Shown piece by piece: positions 49,201 to 60,792 of a stretch of 64,000 nt of DNA. The translations under genes and the position numbers were made by a program. Below the pieces are notes generated by a model. It did no database searches, was not told the DNA's origin, and was given only the letters and a program-made list of their open reading frames with translations. Origin of the DNA: Saccharum officinarum (Eukaryota > Streptophyta > Magnoliopsida > Poales > Poaceae); assembly GCA_020631735.1 (NCBI GenBank), contig CM036160.1, forward strand, positions 2,774,407 to 2,838,406, in the 5' to 3' direction. The stretch's first letter is position 1, and each line of letters begins with the position of its first letter.

Positions 49201-52200
49201 GCCCATCGAGGCTAACGTCTCCCTCCTCGTGCCTAGTCGCGCTGAAATCGCACCTCATATACTCGGTCTTAGTCCTACTAAGTCTGAACCCTTTCGACTC
49301 TAACGTGTGCCTCCATAGTTCTAACTTCCTATTAACTCCCGCCCTACTGTCGTCAACTAGCACCACATCATCAGCAAAGAGCATACACCAAGGGATATCA
49401 CCTTGTATGTCCCTTGTGACCTCATCCATCACCAAAGCAAATAAATAAGGGCTCAAAGCTGACCCCTGATGCAGTCCTATTTTAATTGGAAAGTCACTGG
49501 TGTCGCCATCACATGTTCGGACAAACGTCACCACATCCCTGTACATATCCTTGATGAGGGTAACGTACTTAGTTGGGACTTTGTGCTTTTCCAAGGCCCA
49601 CCACATGACATTTCTCGGTACTTTGTCATATGCCTTCTCGAGGTCAATAAAGACCATGTGCAAGTCCTTCTTCTGCTCCCTATATCTCTCCATCAATTGT
49701 CGTAATAAGAAAATCGCCTCCATGGTCGACCTACCAGGCATGAACCCAAACTGATTTTGGGTCACATGTGTCACTCTCCTTAGGCGATGCTCGATAAAGC
49801 CTACCCCAACTTGCTTGGGACAAAAGGCTATGAGAGCATTTCTTGTTCTGACTTGATATGTCTGAAGTCTGAATGGAACCTGTGTTTTCTCTTTGTGTCT
49901 TGCATGTGTTCTAAATGAGTATCGATCCACACTCCAATCAGCTTTGAGAAATATTCAATTCCCTTACCTGTTTTTTTTTCTATAGCCTTTTCTTTTTCAA
50001 ACTCCTCTTGTGCTTAATAAAATTTCCTTTTCTTTTCTTTTCTTTTCTTTTGTAGAGATCTCCCATGGAGGATGAAGGCCAGTATGAGAAGGACATGCAA
50101 CCAGATGACGTTGTGGCTGATGAAGATATGAGATATGAATCTGATGATAACCGTGAACTGAAACCAAAAGAGAAACCAGTTGGTCCACCGCTAGACTTGG
50201 TGGTTCCATTTAAGCAACCACCAGCTCAACCTGACAAAGTGAGTTATTGTCATACGATGACAGATTTAATCCGTCTTTGGCCACATACCATTGCTGTCCT
50301 TTTCTGATGAGACGATTTCATTTCATGTTGTACATTATTGATGTTTATCACTTGATTATTCCATTTAAGCAACCGCCAGCTTGACCTGACAAAATGAGTT
50401 ATTGTCATGTGATGATACATTTAATCCATCTTTGGCCACATACCGTTGCTGTCCTTTTCTGATGAGACAATTTCATGTTGTACATTATTGATGTTTATCA
50501 TTTGATTGTTACTCTCAATTTGATTTTTTCATGTTTTTGGGGCAAGTAGTTTAATAGAGCTTTTTTATGAATTTATAGGCTACTGTGTATTACCTTCTTT
50601 TGTGTCCAAGAATTTAATGTTTTTTAATACTGTGTCATGTTTTATCTTGCTTTATCTGCATTACATTGTTTAATATTCCTTGGTATCTACGATGTTACCA
50701 TCTGCTGCTTGTTACATAGATGATGCTCTCTAGTTACATACACCTTGCTACCTGGCTAGTGTAATTGAATTGAAGAAGCATGAAACTTGATCATTTGGAT
50801 GAACACTTTGCTTATACATACATGTCCAAAAGAGCATGTGTATGGTTGCTGTTCTCTTTATATTTATAGCAAACATGTTGTATTTAGAACTTTTCATGCT
50901 TGCCTAGGATTTTTATAAACCACAATCAAATATTTGTGCTTCTGTAGCTACTCAGATATTGATTGATCACTAACTGTTTCCTATTCTGTAGATGAATGTG
51001 ATCAAGGTATCAAACATTATGGGGATCGACCCTAAACCCTTTGATCCAAAAACATATGTGGAAGAAGATGTTTTTGTTACAGATGAATCTGGGACTAAGA
51101 AAAGGATACGGCTAGAGGACAATATTGTGCGGTGGAGAACCGTTAGGAATGCAGATGGCACTACATCTGTAAGTGGAATGCTGTCCATGTATCAATTAGT
51201 CTTGGAACTCACTGACATACTGATGATACTTGGACTGACTCTTCTCTGTGTCTGATTTTTGTAATTATTTTGTTTTTAGCTGTATTTTTCCTTTTTTTTA
51301 TTTGGGGTACATGTGTCCAAAGAAAGCAACTTTACGGCTCACTTTGGCTGCTTGTTAATACTTAACATAAGACACCCATCAAATTATCAGTTTCTATTTG
51401 AGAGTTACATTTAACCTTGTGCAGGTTGCATAGGTGGTTACATGCTTATGATAAATAAATTTCTTCGTTGATGCTTTCTGAGATTTCATTTCTTTTTACT
51501 CTGGTTACTAAGCTTTGGGCACTTATTTATTGCAGCGTGAAAGCAATGCACGCTTTGTAAAATGGAAGGATGGAAGTATGCAGCTTCTGATTGGCAATGA
51601 GGTTCTTGATATATCTGTACATGAGGCGCATCATGACCAGTCCCATCTGTTTTTGAGGCATGGGAAGGTAAACTAGGTCTTCTTTACAGTATTTCTAGTA
51701 CCACCTCTTTTTTCAATCACTAACGATTAGTTTTGTTGGCACTATTAATTTTGAATTTTAATGCAGGGAATTCTACAATCACAAGGAAGGCTTTTGCACA
51801 AAATGCGATTTATGCCATCCTCCTTGTCTTCAAAGTCACATCGCTTATTAACTGCCCTGGTTGATTCTCAGAATAAGAAAACTGTTAAGATGCAAAAATG
51901 GTTTGAGACTAAGGATCCTGAGAAAGCGAAAATGGAAAGAGAAAGGGTTAGTAAATCTCTAGTACTTCATTCACTGGATGTTATGTAACACATGATGTGC
52001 ATGTCTTGCTTTTGTCCAATATAGCTGCTTGAACTAAAATCCCTAGTTCAGGTGTGCATTACTTGTGTTTTTTTTTGTGGAACGTGTGCATTACTTGTGT
52101 TGTGCTTTGCTTTGCTTTTCCTGCCCATTTGTTTCTCCTGTTGGTAGTCCAATACATAGTTCCTTGCATGTGTGGTATTTTCTTGAGAAGATTGGAACTA

Positions 52201-55200
52201 TCCTGATGTATACACCTATTGATTTTTCAATTACAAAATCATTTTCTGAAGTTTGTCTTGTATAGTTTTCTAAATCAGTTTAGGTCTCATCAGCTTAAGC
52301 AGTACAAGGGATCTAAAAGTAATATTAGTTGTCACTATGTTGCTAGTGTTATTATGATTTAGTGTGCATGTTCAAATTAGCACCCCCAAAGAAAAAGTTA
52401 CATCATGCAAAGTGATTGATTAAGACACTTTATATCTTGACCATTGAAACAACAGCACTCAAGTCATGTTTCTTTTTTATCTGTTTCCCCTTTTTGTTAA
52501 AAACTGATTTCATATGCATCTGGACAGATTTTGTTCTTTCTACTGATACGAAAATTATGCAGAATCAGGGCCAAACTATTCGAGCCCATTCAATCCTTCA
52601 ACGCAAGAGAGAGAAAGTGAGCCGCAAGTATACACAACCTGCCCGGCCAAGGCGGCAGCTTTCTCCAGGGTTCTTAGAAGACGCTCTAGATGAGGTTGGT
52701 ATCTTGTTGTTGAGCTGCTTTTTTTTGACAATTAGATTGTCATGTTATTATTAGCTATTGGTGTAAATGTGCCATTTCTGTTAGGTCCGTCTACCCCGCC
52801 AAGTGTATTATCGCACTAAAAAGTGAAGGGCGGGAAAAGAAAAATATTAATTAAAAGTTTGTGTTCGGTGAACATTTGTGATGCAATCTTGTCTGGTTGG
52901 TATTTTTTGGGAGTGTTTAAATTCTGGCAACATAGCAAGAGAAAAAGTGTGCCTAATGACTTCTTTTCCCTTTTCCTTTTTTTTCAGTAACTATACCTTT
53001 TTTATGAGCTACCGCATGCACATGCCACACATATGTTTCATTTACCACAAAATCAGTTTAAAATGGTTTAAACTTACTCCAGTTATGTCTTAAATGATGA
53101 TGTATCTTTCATTATGTTGACAGTTTGTTCCTGTATGAGGTTACTTCATGGTATGCTAGTTTACTTAACTCTTGAGTTTATTCCTTACAACAACAACAAC
53201 AACGTAGCCTTTTGTCCCAAGCAAGTTGGGGTAGGCTAGAGATGAAACCCAAAAGAGACGAGAAACAGGGAGACACATAAATGGCATAAGACAAAAAGAG
53301 GTCACGGTTCAGGCACGTTGATTGCCAATATCCAAGCGCTCCTATCCATAGTTAAATCCTTGGAGATATTTCACTCCTTAAGATCTCTCTTAACGGACTC
53401 GTCCCAAGTTAGTTTAGGTCGACCTCTACCGCTCTTTACATTATCGGCCCGCTTTAGAACTCCACTACGCACCGGCGCCTCAGGAGGCATCCGTTGGACA
53501 TGTCCAAACCATCTCAACCGATGTTGAATCAATTTCTCCTCAATTGGTGCCACCCCAACCCTATCCCGAATATCGTCGTTCCGGACTCTATCCCTCCTTG
53601 TGTGCCCACAACACCAATGCAACATACGCATCTCTGCTACACTCAATTGCTGGACATGTCGCCTTTTTTAGGCCAACACTCAGCACCGTATAACATCGTC
53701 GGACGAATCGTCGTCCTATAGAACTTACCTTTCAGCTTCTGCGGCACCCTTTTATCACAGAGGACGCCAGAAGCTTGACGCCATTTCAACCAGCCGGCTG
53801 AAATTCTATGCCTAACATCTTCATCAATGTCTCCATCATTTTGTAGCATTGATCATAAATACCGAAAAGTATCCTTCTTGGCCATCACTTGCCCATCGAG
53901 GCTAACGTCTCCCTCCTCCTGCCTAGTCGCGCTGAAATCGCACCTCATGTACTCGGTCTTAATCCTACTAAGTCTGAACCCTTTCGACTCTAATGTGTGC
54001 CTCTATAGTTCTAACTTCCTATTAACCCCTGCCCTACTGTCATCAACTAGCACCACATCATCAGCAAAGAGCATACACCAAGGGATATCACCTTGTATGT
54101 CCCTTGTGACCTCATCTATCACCAAAACAAATAAGGGCTCAAAGCTGACCCCTGATGCAGTCCTATTTTAATTGGAAAGTCACTGGTGTCGCCATCATAT
54201 GTTCGGGCAAACGTCACCACATCCCTGTACATATCCTTGATGAGGGTAACGTACTTAGTTGGAACTTTGTGCTTTTTCAAGGCCCACCACATGACATTTC
54301 TTGGTACTTTGTCATATGCCTTCTCGAGGTCAATAAAGATCATGTGCAAGTCCTTCTGCTCCCTATATCTCTCCATCAATTGTCGTAATAAGAAAATCGC
54401 CTTCATGGTCGACCTACCAGGCATGAACCCAAACTGATTTTGGGTCACATGTGTCACTCTCCTTAGGCGATGCTCGATAACCCTCTCCCAAAGCTTCATC
54501 GTATGGCTCATCAACTTAATCCCACGGTAGTTAGTATAACTTTGAACATCTCCCTTGTTCTTGAAGATAGGTACTAATATACTTCTCCATTCTTCAGGCA
54601 TCTTGTTAGACCGAAAAATAATGTTAAAAAGCTTAGTTAACCATACTATCGCTCTGGCGCCTAGGTATCTCCACACCTCAATGGGGATACCATCAGGGCC
54701 CATCGCTTTACCTCCCTTCATTCTATTCAAAGCCTCTCCGATCTCTGCCTCCTGAATTCTCCTCACAAAGCGTCTGTTGGTATCGTCAAATGAGTCGTCC
54801 AACTCAAGGGTAGGACCCTCATTCTTCCCATTAAACAGCTTGTCGAAGTACTCTCTCCATCTGTCCTTGATCTCCTCATCCTTCACCAGAAGTCGATCTG
54901 CCCCATCCTTGATGCATTTTATTTGGTTGATGTTCTTTGTCTTCCTCTCGCGGATTCTAGCCATCCTATAAATGTCCTTCTCCCCTTCCTTCGTGTCTAG
55001 CCGCTGATAAAGGCCATCATACGTCTGACCTTTTGCTACACTCACAACTCGCTTTGCAACCCTCTTCGCTATTTTATAGCCTTCGATGTTGGCTGCACTC
55101 TTGTCATGGTGGAGACGCTTGAAACACTCATTTTCCCTAATAGCCCTTTGCACATCGTCATTCCACCACCATGTGTCTTTCGCTTCCCGTTTGCCTCCCC

Positions 55201-56585
55201 TACTCACGCCAAACACTTCCGAAGCCACCTTCCGGACACATGTTGCCATCTTTAGCCACATGTCGTCGGCATCTTCTCCTTCTTCCCAAGGCCCCTCGTC
55301 TAGCATCCTCTCCTTAAACGTTTGCGCTGCTTCCCCTTTAAGCTTCCACCACTTCGTTCTCGCAATCTTGGCCCGTTTGTCCCGGTGGACACGTACCCGA
55401 AAGCGAAAGTCTGCCACCACAAGCTTATGTTGAGGAACAACACACTCCCCAGGTAACACCTTACACTCAAAGCAAGCATGTCTATCCTCCCTCCTTGCAA
55501 GGATAAAGTCGATCTGGCTCGAGTGTTGTCCACTAGAAAGGTTACTAGATGAGATTCCCTCTTGAGTTTATTCCTTGATTTAGAAAAATAATTTTAGCAG
55601 CCATTTTTTTAGATCATTAAGCATTGTGCTGGTTTTTAACTTTTCCCAATAAATTTGTTATTGGATTTGGCATGACCAAACAGGATTGCTCTGACCAGCT
55701 CTAACAAACTGCCTAGTTTTGGGCCATTAATGATGTTATTTTACATCTGTCCAGTAATATCACTATTAGAGAATTGACTAAAGTTACTCATATTTTGGCA
55801 GGATGAGGAGCCTGACTATGGTTCTCGGCGAATGGCAGGTCGTAGACGTTTTGAGGATGAATTGGAGGCTGAAGCACTAGCTGAGAGGCGTATCATTAAC
55901 GCGAAGAAGGTGAGCAGTTGCGCTCAATTCTCAGTTTTACTTTAACCAAACTTTTAGTATTTACATCTATCTATTTGCTCTGCACATTTTCAGTCAAATA
56001 TGAGCAGAAATGTTCCCCGCAAACCACCTTACCCTCCTGCTCGTCCACCGAGACGTCAAGCTGATGAATACTCGGAGAGTGAGAGGGAGGAGTCAGAATA
56101 TGAAACTGATGGTGAGGATATTGAACATTCACCGCCTCGTGGAAGGGAGGATGAGCTGGATGAGGAGGAAGAGTATGAGGAAGACGTTGAAGAAGCGCCT
56201 CTGTCAGATGAAGAAATGGAGGTTAGATATCTTTGGCCTCAGCCACCAGTGTTTTCTTTTCCATACGTGGTTAGATTCGGTTTGTTGTTAAGCTAACATG
56301 TCAAAGAAGTAATACTTTGCATCAGACAAGAAGGCTTGCGATTGTAGGACTATAAATTTTTTTATTAGGAAATCAGTTTAGAGGGCATTTCTGTAGTTTC
56401 TATATAATCAAAATGGAACTTATGATACAGGCACCGAAACGGAAGAGAGAATCAGGGGGTGGTGGGCACAGGCGTGAGGAGCTGGTGTCCGAGGATGACG
56501 ACGACGATGATTCTCCACCAAGGAAGCAACCGGCTGTTCAGCATCGTAGAAAGGCTTTGTGTTTGATGACAGCGACGAGGACTAA
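46291..56585 (+). CDS. LEO1: LEO1/VIP4 homologue, Paf1 complex subunit, 11 exons
   Basis: LEO1 is a nuclear Paf1-complex subunit that travels with RNA polymerase II and supports histone modification. In plants (VIP4) it affects flowering. Exons: 46291-46554, 47297-47640, 47847-47961, 50056-50238, 50992-51168, 51536-51667, 51767-51946, 52563-52694, 55802-55909, 55994-56221 and 56431-56585. All have GT-AG borders and consistent phase. Residues 1-300 are highly acidic (Asp/Glu/Ser). The LEO1 core spans exons 4-8: [65 protein letters not shown] and [19 protein letters not shown]. Exons 9-11 form an acidic/basic tail. In the last exon the frame as sequenced runs on to 56679. A one-base shift near 56552 restores VFDDSDED and a stop at 56585. 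That is either a true frameshift or a sequence error. Introns 3 and 8 carry RTE LINEs. Confidence 0.93.
48238..49844 (+). mobile_element. 5'-truncated RTE-type LINE (plus) interrupted by a second RTE
   Basis: A short RTE 3' fragment lies on the plus strand at 48253-48489 and resumes at 49813-49829 (GCTTGGGACAAAAGGCT, the RTE 3' terminus). It is flanked by 15-bp duplications ATGAGAGCATTTCTT (48238-48252 and 49830-49844). The gap between its halves is exactly the second element with its own target duplication. It lies in LEO1 intron 3, in LEO1 sense. Confidence 0.9.
48490..49797 (-). mobile_element. RTE-type LINE inserted into the 3' end of another RTE, carries RT domain
   Basis: It is flanked by a 15-bp duplication AGCCTACCCCAACTT (48475-48489 and 49798-49812), which is itself part of the RTE 3' end sequence. 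The tail is (TTG)n on the minus strand. The open frame (about 49800-48611) holds reverse transcriptase blocks [26 protein letters not shown] and the catalytic [11 protein letters not shown]-terminal blocks [24 protein letters not shown] and [16 protein letters not shown] follow, ending in [12 protein letters not shown]. The endonuclease and N-terminal RT are missing (5' truncation). The surviving frame is intact, suggesting a fairly young copy. Confidence 0.93.
50204..50510 (+). repeat. Tandem duplication of LEO1 exon 4 end plus intron 4 start (155 bp)
   Basis: Copy 1 (from 50204) includes the real exon end [12 protein letters not shown] and the donor GTGAGT. Copy 2 (from 50359) repeats this inside the intron. 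There the Gln codon has become TGA and the donor reads ATGAGT, so it cannot be used as an exon end. The following intron text is duplicated to about 50510. Confidence 0.92.
53187..55558 (-). mobile_element. RTE-type LINE in LEO1 intron 8 (2.37 kb, 5'-truncated)
   Basis: It is flanked by an 18-bp duplication CTCTTGAGTTTATTCCTT (53169-53186 and 55559-55576). The tail is (TTG)n on the minus strand. From the 5' side it retains the end of the endonuclease domain ([20 protein letters not shown]). The linker follows ([15 protein letters not shown]), then RT blocks [46 protein letters not shown] and [13 protein letters not shown]. The frame breaks near 54120 and again near 53845 and 53645, so the protein is dead. 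The copy is antisense to LEO1 and closely related to the intron 3 copy. Confidence 0.93.
54119..55546 (-). pseudogene. RTE ORF2 remnant (endonuclease end to reverse transcriptase)
   Basis: The longest open piece is 446 codons (55459-54119), continuing 3' in shifted frames at 53849-53643 and 53646-53371. The catalytic FADD region falls just after the frame break. This is coding debris of the intron 8 LINE, not a host gene. Confidence 0.85.
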
Positions 56586-56884
56586 AACTTGTAAAACGTT
56601 GGTGTGTGTATGGACTTGCTACAGATTTCTTTTTTTCCATTTCTTAGAGAATGGTTATCTGGAAAGAAGATATTGCTAACTGTTATTTTCTGGCATGCCG
56701 GTTTATTATGATACGAAGAAAAAAATAGGTTGGGCAATATGCCACCATATCACGATGGTCTTTTGATAAATTATATGAAAGTTTCGCATGATGTGTGGGA
56801 AGTTTGCAAAATTCCTGTGAAATTTACGTGTGCTGAGAACGGATATTGGTGCGCTGGTCACGGATGAGTTTGCTTTGTGTTCTT

Positions 56885-57118
56885 TTTTTTTTTAAAAAAA
56901 ACATGGAAGCATTCTCCAGTACTCATCAACCGGTGCCAAATCCTTTGCAACCGAAACCTGAATACAAGCTGGGATAGAATCTCTGGGCAAATTCATGTAT
57001 GAACCGAGACTAGCACCTAATCTCGCTAGACCATGCGCTACTGAATCACAAGTGGTCACGGATGAGTCTATGATGCGTCGATGCAGCGGACTGTTGGTTT
57101 GACAAATATTTTGAATAT
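56885..57118 (-). pseudogene. LINE C-terminal RNase-H-like (RVT_3) fragment
   Basis: The minus strand reads DSVAHGLARLGASLGSYMNL, then PRDSIPACIQVSVAKDLAPV and a stop soon after. VAHGLARLG and IP-CI--SVAKDL are the closing blocks of the plant LINE RNase-H-like domain. A T/A run at about 56881-56900 marks the poly(A) side. It lies about 300 bp downstream of the LEO1 stop. Confidence 0.7.
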
Positions 57119-57131
57119 AGGTTTTTGTGCC

Positions 57132-57173
57132 TTTGTGTGTGTGTGTGTTGTTGGGGGGGGGGGGGGGGGGGGG
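57132..57173. repeat. (TG)n followed by G21 homopolymer
   Basis: The TG run (about 57132-57150) leads into 21 consecutive G (57153-57173). It is a strong G-quadruplex candidate and an error-prone assembly spot. Confidence 0.95.
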
Positions 57174-57905
57174 CGGTGTCAAACAGTGTTACCTGTGTTT
57201 GACGTGGGTACAGTACAATCAGTGGCGGATCACAGAAGAGGAGGGCTAATTCATACAAGCCTAAATATTCTTAATGGTCGTATCCTAATAGCACAAAGAA
57301 CTTAAATAACGATATCAACTCAAAGTGCTCAAGTAATATGTATTGAAGCCTTGAAAATTGCATCAACAAAAAGATAACATTGTGATATCTATTAAAAATA
57401 AATGAATACAGTACGTACCATTCATTCCTCTAGCCTTTGTTGGGCAAATTTATCATCTAATTTTAAGCCTTGCGCTTTAGAACCATTTTAATCTTCAATT
57501 CATGCAAATAAATCCCGCTCATGTCATTCATATTCATCATCACAGATCCAAGTTATCCTATTGAACTAACATTCACAGTCACCGAATATTCCAAAATCAA
57601 AATTGAACAACTAGATGTGCGGTACTATTCTGTAGTCACCTTGAACAAATGAGCTATGAGCTGTGCACTGGGGAGCGTGTGTTGGACAAAAGGAGGCATG
57701 GAGCATGGAGCCGGGGCGGACTGCCGGCCAGAACAAACACGCGGAGTGGCCGGGCGCCTGCGTGGTGGCCGCGACTCGCCGGGTAGGCCTGAAGAAGGGC
57801 CCACCGCCGGCCAACTGGGGCGGGGTCGAGAGGATTTTCAGTTGAGTTCAAAATGGTTGGAGTGTCTCGGCGCTGACACAAGATGGTGCAGTTTATTTGC
57901 AGCAC
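57174..57905. other. Intergenic, no gene recognised
   Basis: AT-rich to about 57640, then a GC-rich segment (57650-57840) with short frames on both strands and no family signature. Confidence 0.4.
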
Positions 57906-58834
57906 TGACAGCTCTTGTCAGTTAAGATAGGTTGTATATCGGTTAAGGTAGTTTTCCTAGCTTGTAGCTCAAGGCTTTGGTTAGGATCTTGATTGACAGA
58001 TCTGATTGTATCTTCGTTTGTTGTACAAAGAATGCCACGCCGGAGGCTGTTCTTATGCCTATATTAACACGTAGCCGAGACCCTAGCGGGTATCTCATTC
58101 AATCCATTTCACATGGTAATCAGAGCTTATCTCCTAACGGCATCATCTTCCGCTGCATCTGTTGCTCCCTCGCTAGGGCTCGTTCCCATCAGCGAGAAGC
58201 TGACTCGCGGCAATCACTAGATGTGGCGCGTGCAAGTCCTCTCAGCATTGGGGTTGGGGGGGGTGAGGGGGACACCTCACTGGCTTCATCAACTCCATGG
58301 CACAGCCACCGGCGGTGTTCCTCCCTGCTGCCAAGGGTGACGACAAGGATGCGCTGCCCACCCCTAACCCAGAGTATGACAACTGGGTGGCAAAGGACCA
58401 GCAGGTCCTGAACTATCTCCTATCCTTGCTGTCACGGGACATTCTCTCCCAGAGCTCATCTGTGGAAACGGCGGCCGCGACATAGGCCACAATTGAAGGC
58501 ATGTTTGCGTCCCAGTCACGGGCGCATGTCATTAGCACAAGGATGGCACTCGCCACTGCATCCATGGGAGCGTCGTCCATCAATGAGTACTTCATGAAGA
58601 TGAAGGCCCTTGTAAATGAGATGGCATCTGCAGGGAAGAAGCTCGAGGACGAGGAACTCATCTCCTACATTCTCATGGGGTTGGATCTAGATTTCAATCT
58701 AGTAGTGTTTGCTGTGGCCGCTCAGGTTGAACCAATCTCAGTCGGAGAATTGATCACTTAGCTCGTTAGCTTCGAGCAAAGGATGGAGCTTCATGGCAGA
58801 GGATCCCATTCCTTTGCCAACATGGCTGCCAAGG
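57906..58834 (+). mobile_element. Ty1-Copia fragment: short LTR, PBS, gag; cut by the next element
   Basis: A putative 208-bp LTR (TGACAGCTC...ATTTCACA, 57906-58113) is followed at once by a PBS-like TGGTAATCAGAGCT (58114-58127). Gag then starts at 58297. The element stops at 58834, where the SIRE-like LTR begins. The left LTR edge is uncertain because no second LTR is visible. Confidence 0.75.
58297..58834 (+). pseudogene. Copia gag remnant with two premature stops
   Basis: It begins MAQPPAVFLPAAKGDDKD and carries the retrotran_gag blocks NPEYDNWVAKDQQVLNYLLS, ATIEGMFASQSRAHVISTRM and INEYFMKMKALVNEMASAGK. LEDEELISYILMGLDLDFN and LVSFEQRMELHGRGSHSF follow. TAG stops at 58483-58485 (where the family has Trp) and 58759-58761 (where it has Gln) fit G-to-A and C-to-T changes. 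The zinc knuckle and pol are absent because of the next insertion. Confidence 0.88.
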
Positions 58835-59404
58835 TGAAATTCCTATGTTTGGTGTTGGTAATTAGTGACAATGCCTAAGTACTAATCCTATGCCTAAGTT
58901 GTATGTAGCATATGAGGATTAGTACATTCCAAGGTATGTGTAGATTGACATGGTGATCATGATGGCCACACTTGGATTTGGGCGCAACCCTATGTGATCA
59001 AGGCAAAGGTATATGCTTAAGGGTTGTGTTTTAGTAACCTAGACACCTAGTGGGTGTGGTTACATTATAGGATAGATATCGTACTATAAAGAGGGGGAAT
59101 GACGCGGCTATTGAACTCCTAAGTGCCTCTAGGTGTGCATTTCATAATCATATGCATTTGGATAGAACTAATAACGCCTCGAAAAATGATTGTGAAAATG
59201 CTAACACACTCACACATGACGAAGATCACTTGGTGGTGTTAGCACGTTTGCGAAGGTGGTGGAGTTTGAGCGGTAGAGAGGGTTTGGGATCCTCTCTTCC
59301 TCCCGCCGAGCTTGCGAGGCGGGATTCAGGCGTTTTCGAGGAATTGAAACGACTATTTTCCCTTACGCCGGAAGTCTGGAAAAGAAACGGAAGCGAACGG
59401 AGGT

Positions 59405-59850
59405 CACAGAGGTGACCGGACGCTGAACCGGACGCGTCCGGTCAGCGTTCAGTGTCTGCGCGTATTTCAGTTTGATGATCGGACGCGCAGCGCGTCCGGT
59501 CACTGACGATCGGACGCGTCCGGTCATTCAGGGAGCTTACTGGACTCTAACCGGACGCTGGCACTGTCGCGTCTGGTCATTTACTTCAGCGCGTCTAGTC
59601 ACTATTTCGTTGAGCGCTGCTCAGGCGACCAGCGCGTCCGGTCACTCACGGGACCAGCACGTCCGGTCATTTCCAGCGCGTCCGGTCTGCGCGATGAGCG
59701 CGTCCGGTCGTTGCTTCACAGTTAGCCGTTGGGCGACCGGCGCGTCCGGTCGTTTGGACCAGCGCGTCCGGTCAATGCTTCCTGAGTTAGCCGTTGGGCG
59801 ACCGGCGCGTCCGGTCAGTTGGACCAGCGCGTCCGATCAGCGCGATTTCG
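59405..59850 (+). repeat. Array of about 17 CGCGTCCGGTC / GACCGGACGCG half-sites
   Basis: About 17 sites by eye, with mixed orientation upstream and mainly the CGCGTCCGGTC orientation nearer the TATA box. Perfect palindromes such as ACCGGACGCGTCCGGT occur at about 59430. A 63-bp higher-order unit (GTTAGCCGTTGGGCGACCGG plus sites) is repeated at about 59723 and 59785. Confidence 0.85.
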
Positions 59851-59890
59851 GCTGTTTAAGTTTCTAACAGCTCTATTCGAAGGGGTACGT

Positions 59891-59900
59891 CTATAAATAC
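59891..59900 (+). promoter_or_regulatory. TATA box of right SIRE-like LTR
   Basis: CTATAAATAC lies about 40 bp downstream of the half-site array, the same arrangement as in the left LTR. It is the likely start of the U3/R boundary. Confidence 0.65.
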
Positions 59901-60339
59901 TCGTTGGCCGGCTCAAGGCTCCATCTCTCGAACATTTGACATACTTGTGAGCACTTTGAGCTAAGCAACTCCCCTCCCACTCATCTCTCTTGCTTCTTTG
60001 CATATTCGAAGTGAGATTGAGTGATCCAAGTGCATTTGCATTGAGAGATTGCATCTAGTTGGCATTTGGTGGTTGATTTGCTACGGGATTCTTGTTTCTC
60101 TTGGTGGTTGCCGCCACCTAGACGGCTTGGAGCAGCTTGGAGGCGTTGGCAAGAGTTGGTGATTGTTCTTGGCCACCTCCGGTGATTGTGAGGGGTTTGT
60201 GCCTATCTCGGCGAAGCGCCAAAGACAACGTTAGTGAATTGCTCGTGTCATTGCAACCTTTTGCCATTTGGTAGGTTCTTGTGGCGCCTTTTGAGAGGCT
60301 CGGTGTGAGACCGATTAGCCACCGAACCACGTGGTGAAG

Positions 60340-60792
60340 AGGGACACAACGGGGACTAGCGTGCCGACAAGCACGTGAACCTCGGGATAAATCTTTGTGT
60401 CATCATTCTTATTGTGTTTGATCGATCCCGGTAGTTGTATATTGTGGTATTCATCTCTTGATCACATTGATTGGTTGGCTCAATACTTCGCCCCTCGGTG
60501 ATATCCTCCTAACTCTCTCTTGTATTAATTTCTTAGTTACCTTGCTAGCTTGTTAGTGTAACTCTTAGCTTGTGTAGCTAGCTAGCTTTAGTTGTAGTTA
60601 AATTGTGCGGTTTGACTTGTGCGGTTGAGTGCAAATATATTAGAATCGTGAATTGGTTAGGTGGCTTGCAAACACCCCGTAGGCTAAGCAAAACTCGCAT
60701 CTCGCTATTTATTATATTGATAAACTTGTTTAGCTTGTCTTTGTAGAAAGTTTTATAAGGCTATTCACCCCCTCTAGCCATCAAGACCTTTC
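60340..60792 (+). other. Downstream part of the right LTR (R/U5), non-coding
   Basis: AT-rich with repeated TTAGTTA/GCTAGCT words. No coding region. Confidence 0.5.

Noticed and set aside
48238..49844. Single LINE with twin-priming inversion in LEO1 intron 3
   Set aside because: Two complete, different target duplications (one nested in the other) show two separate insertions.
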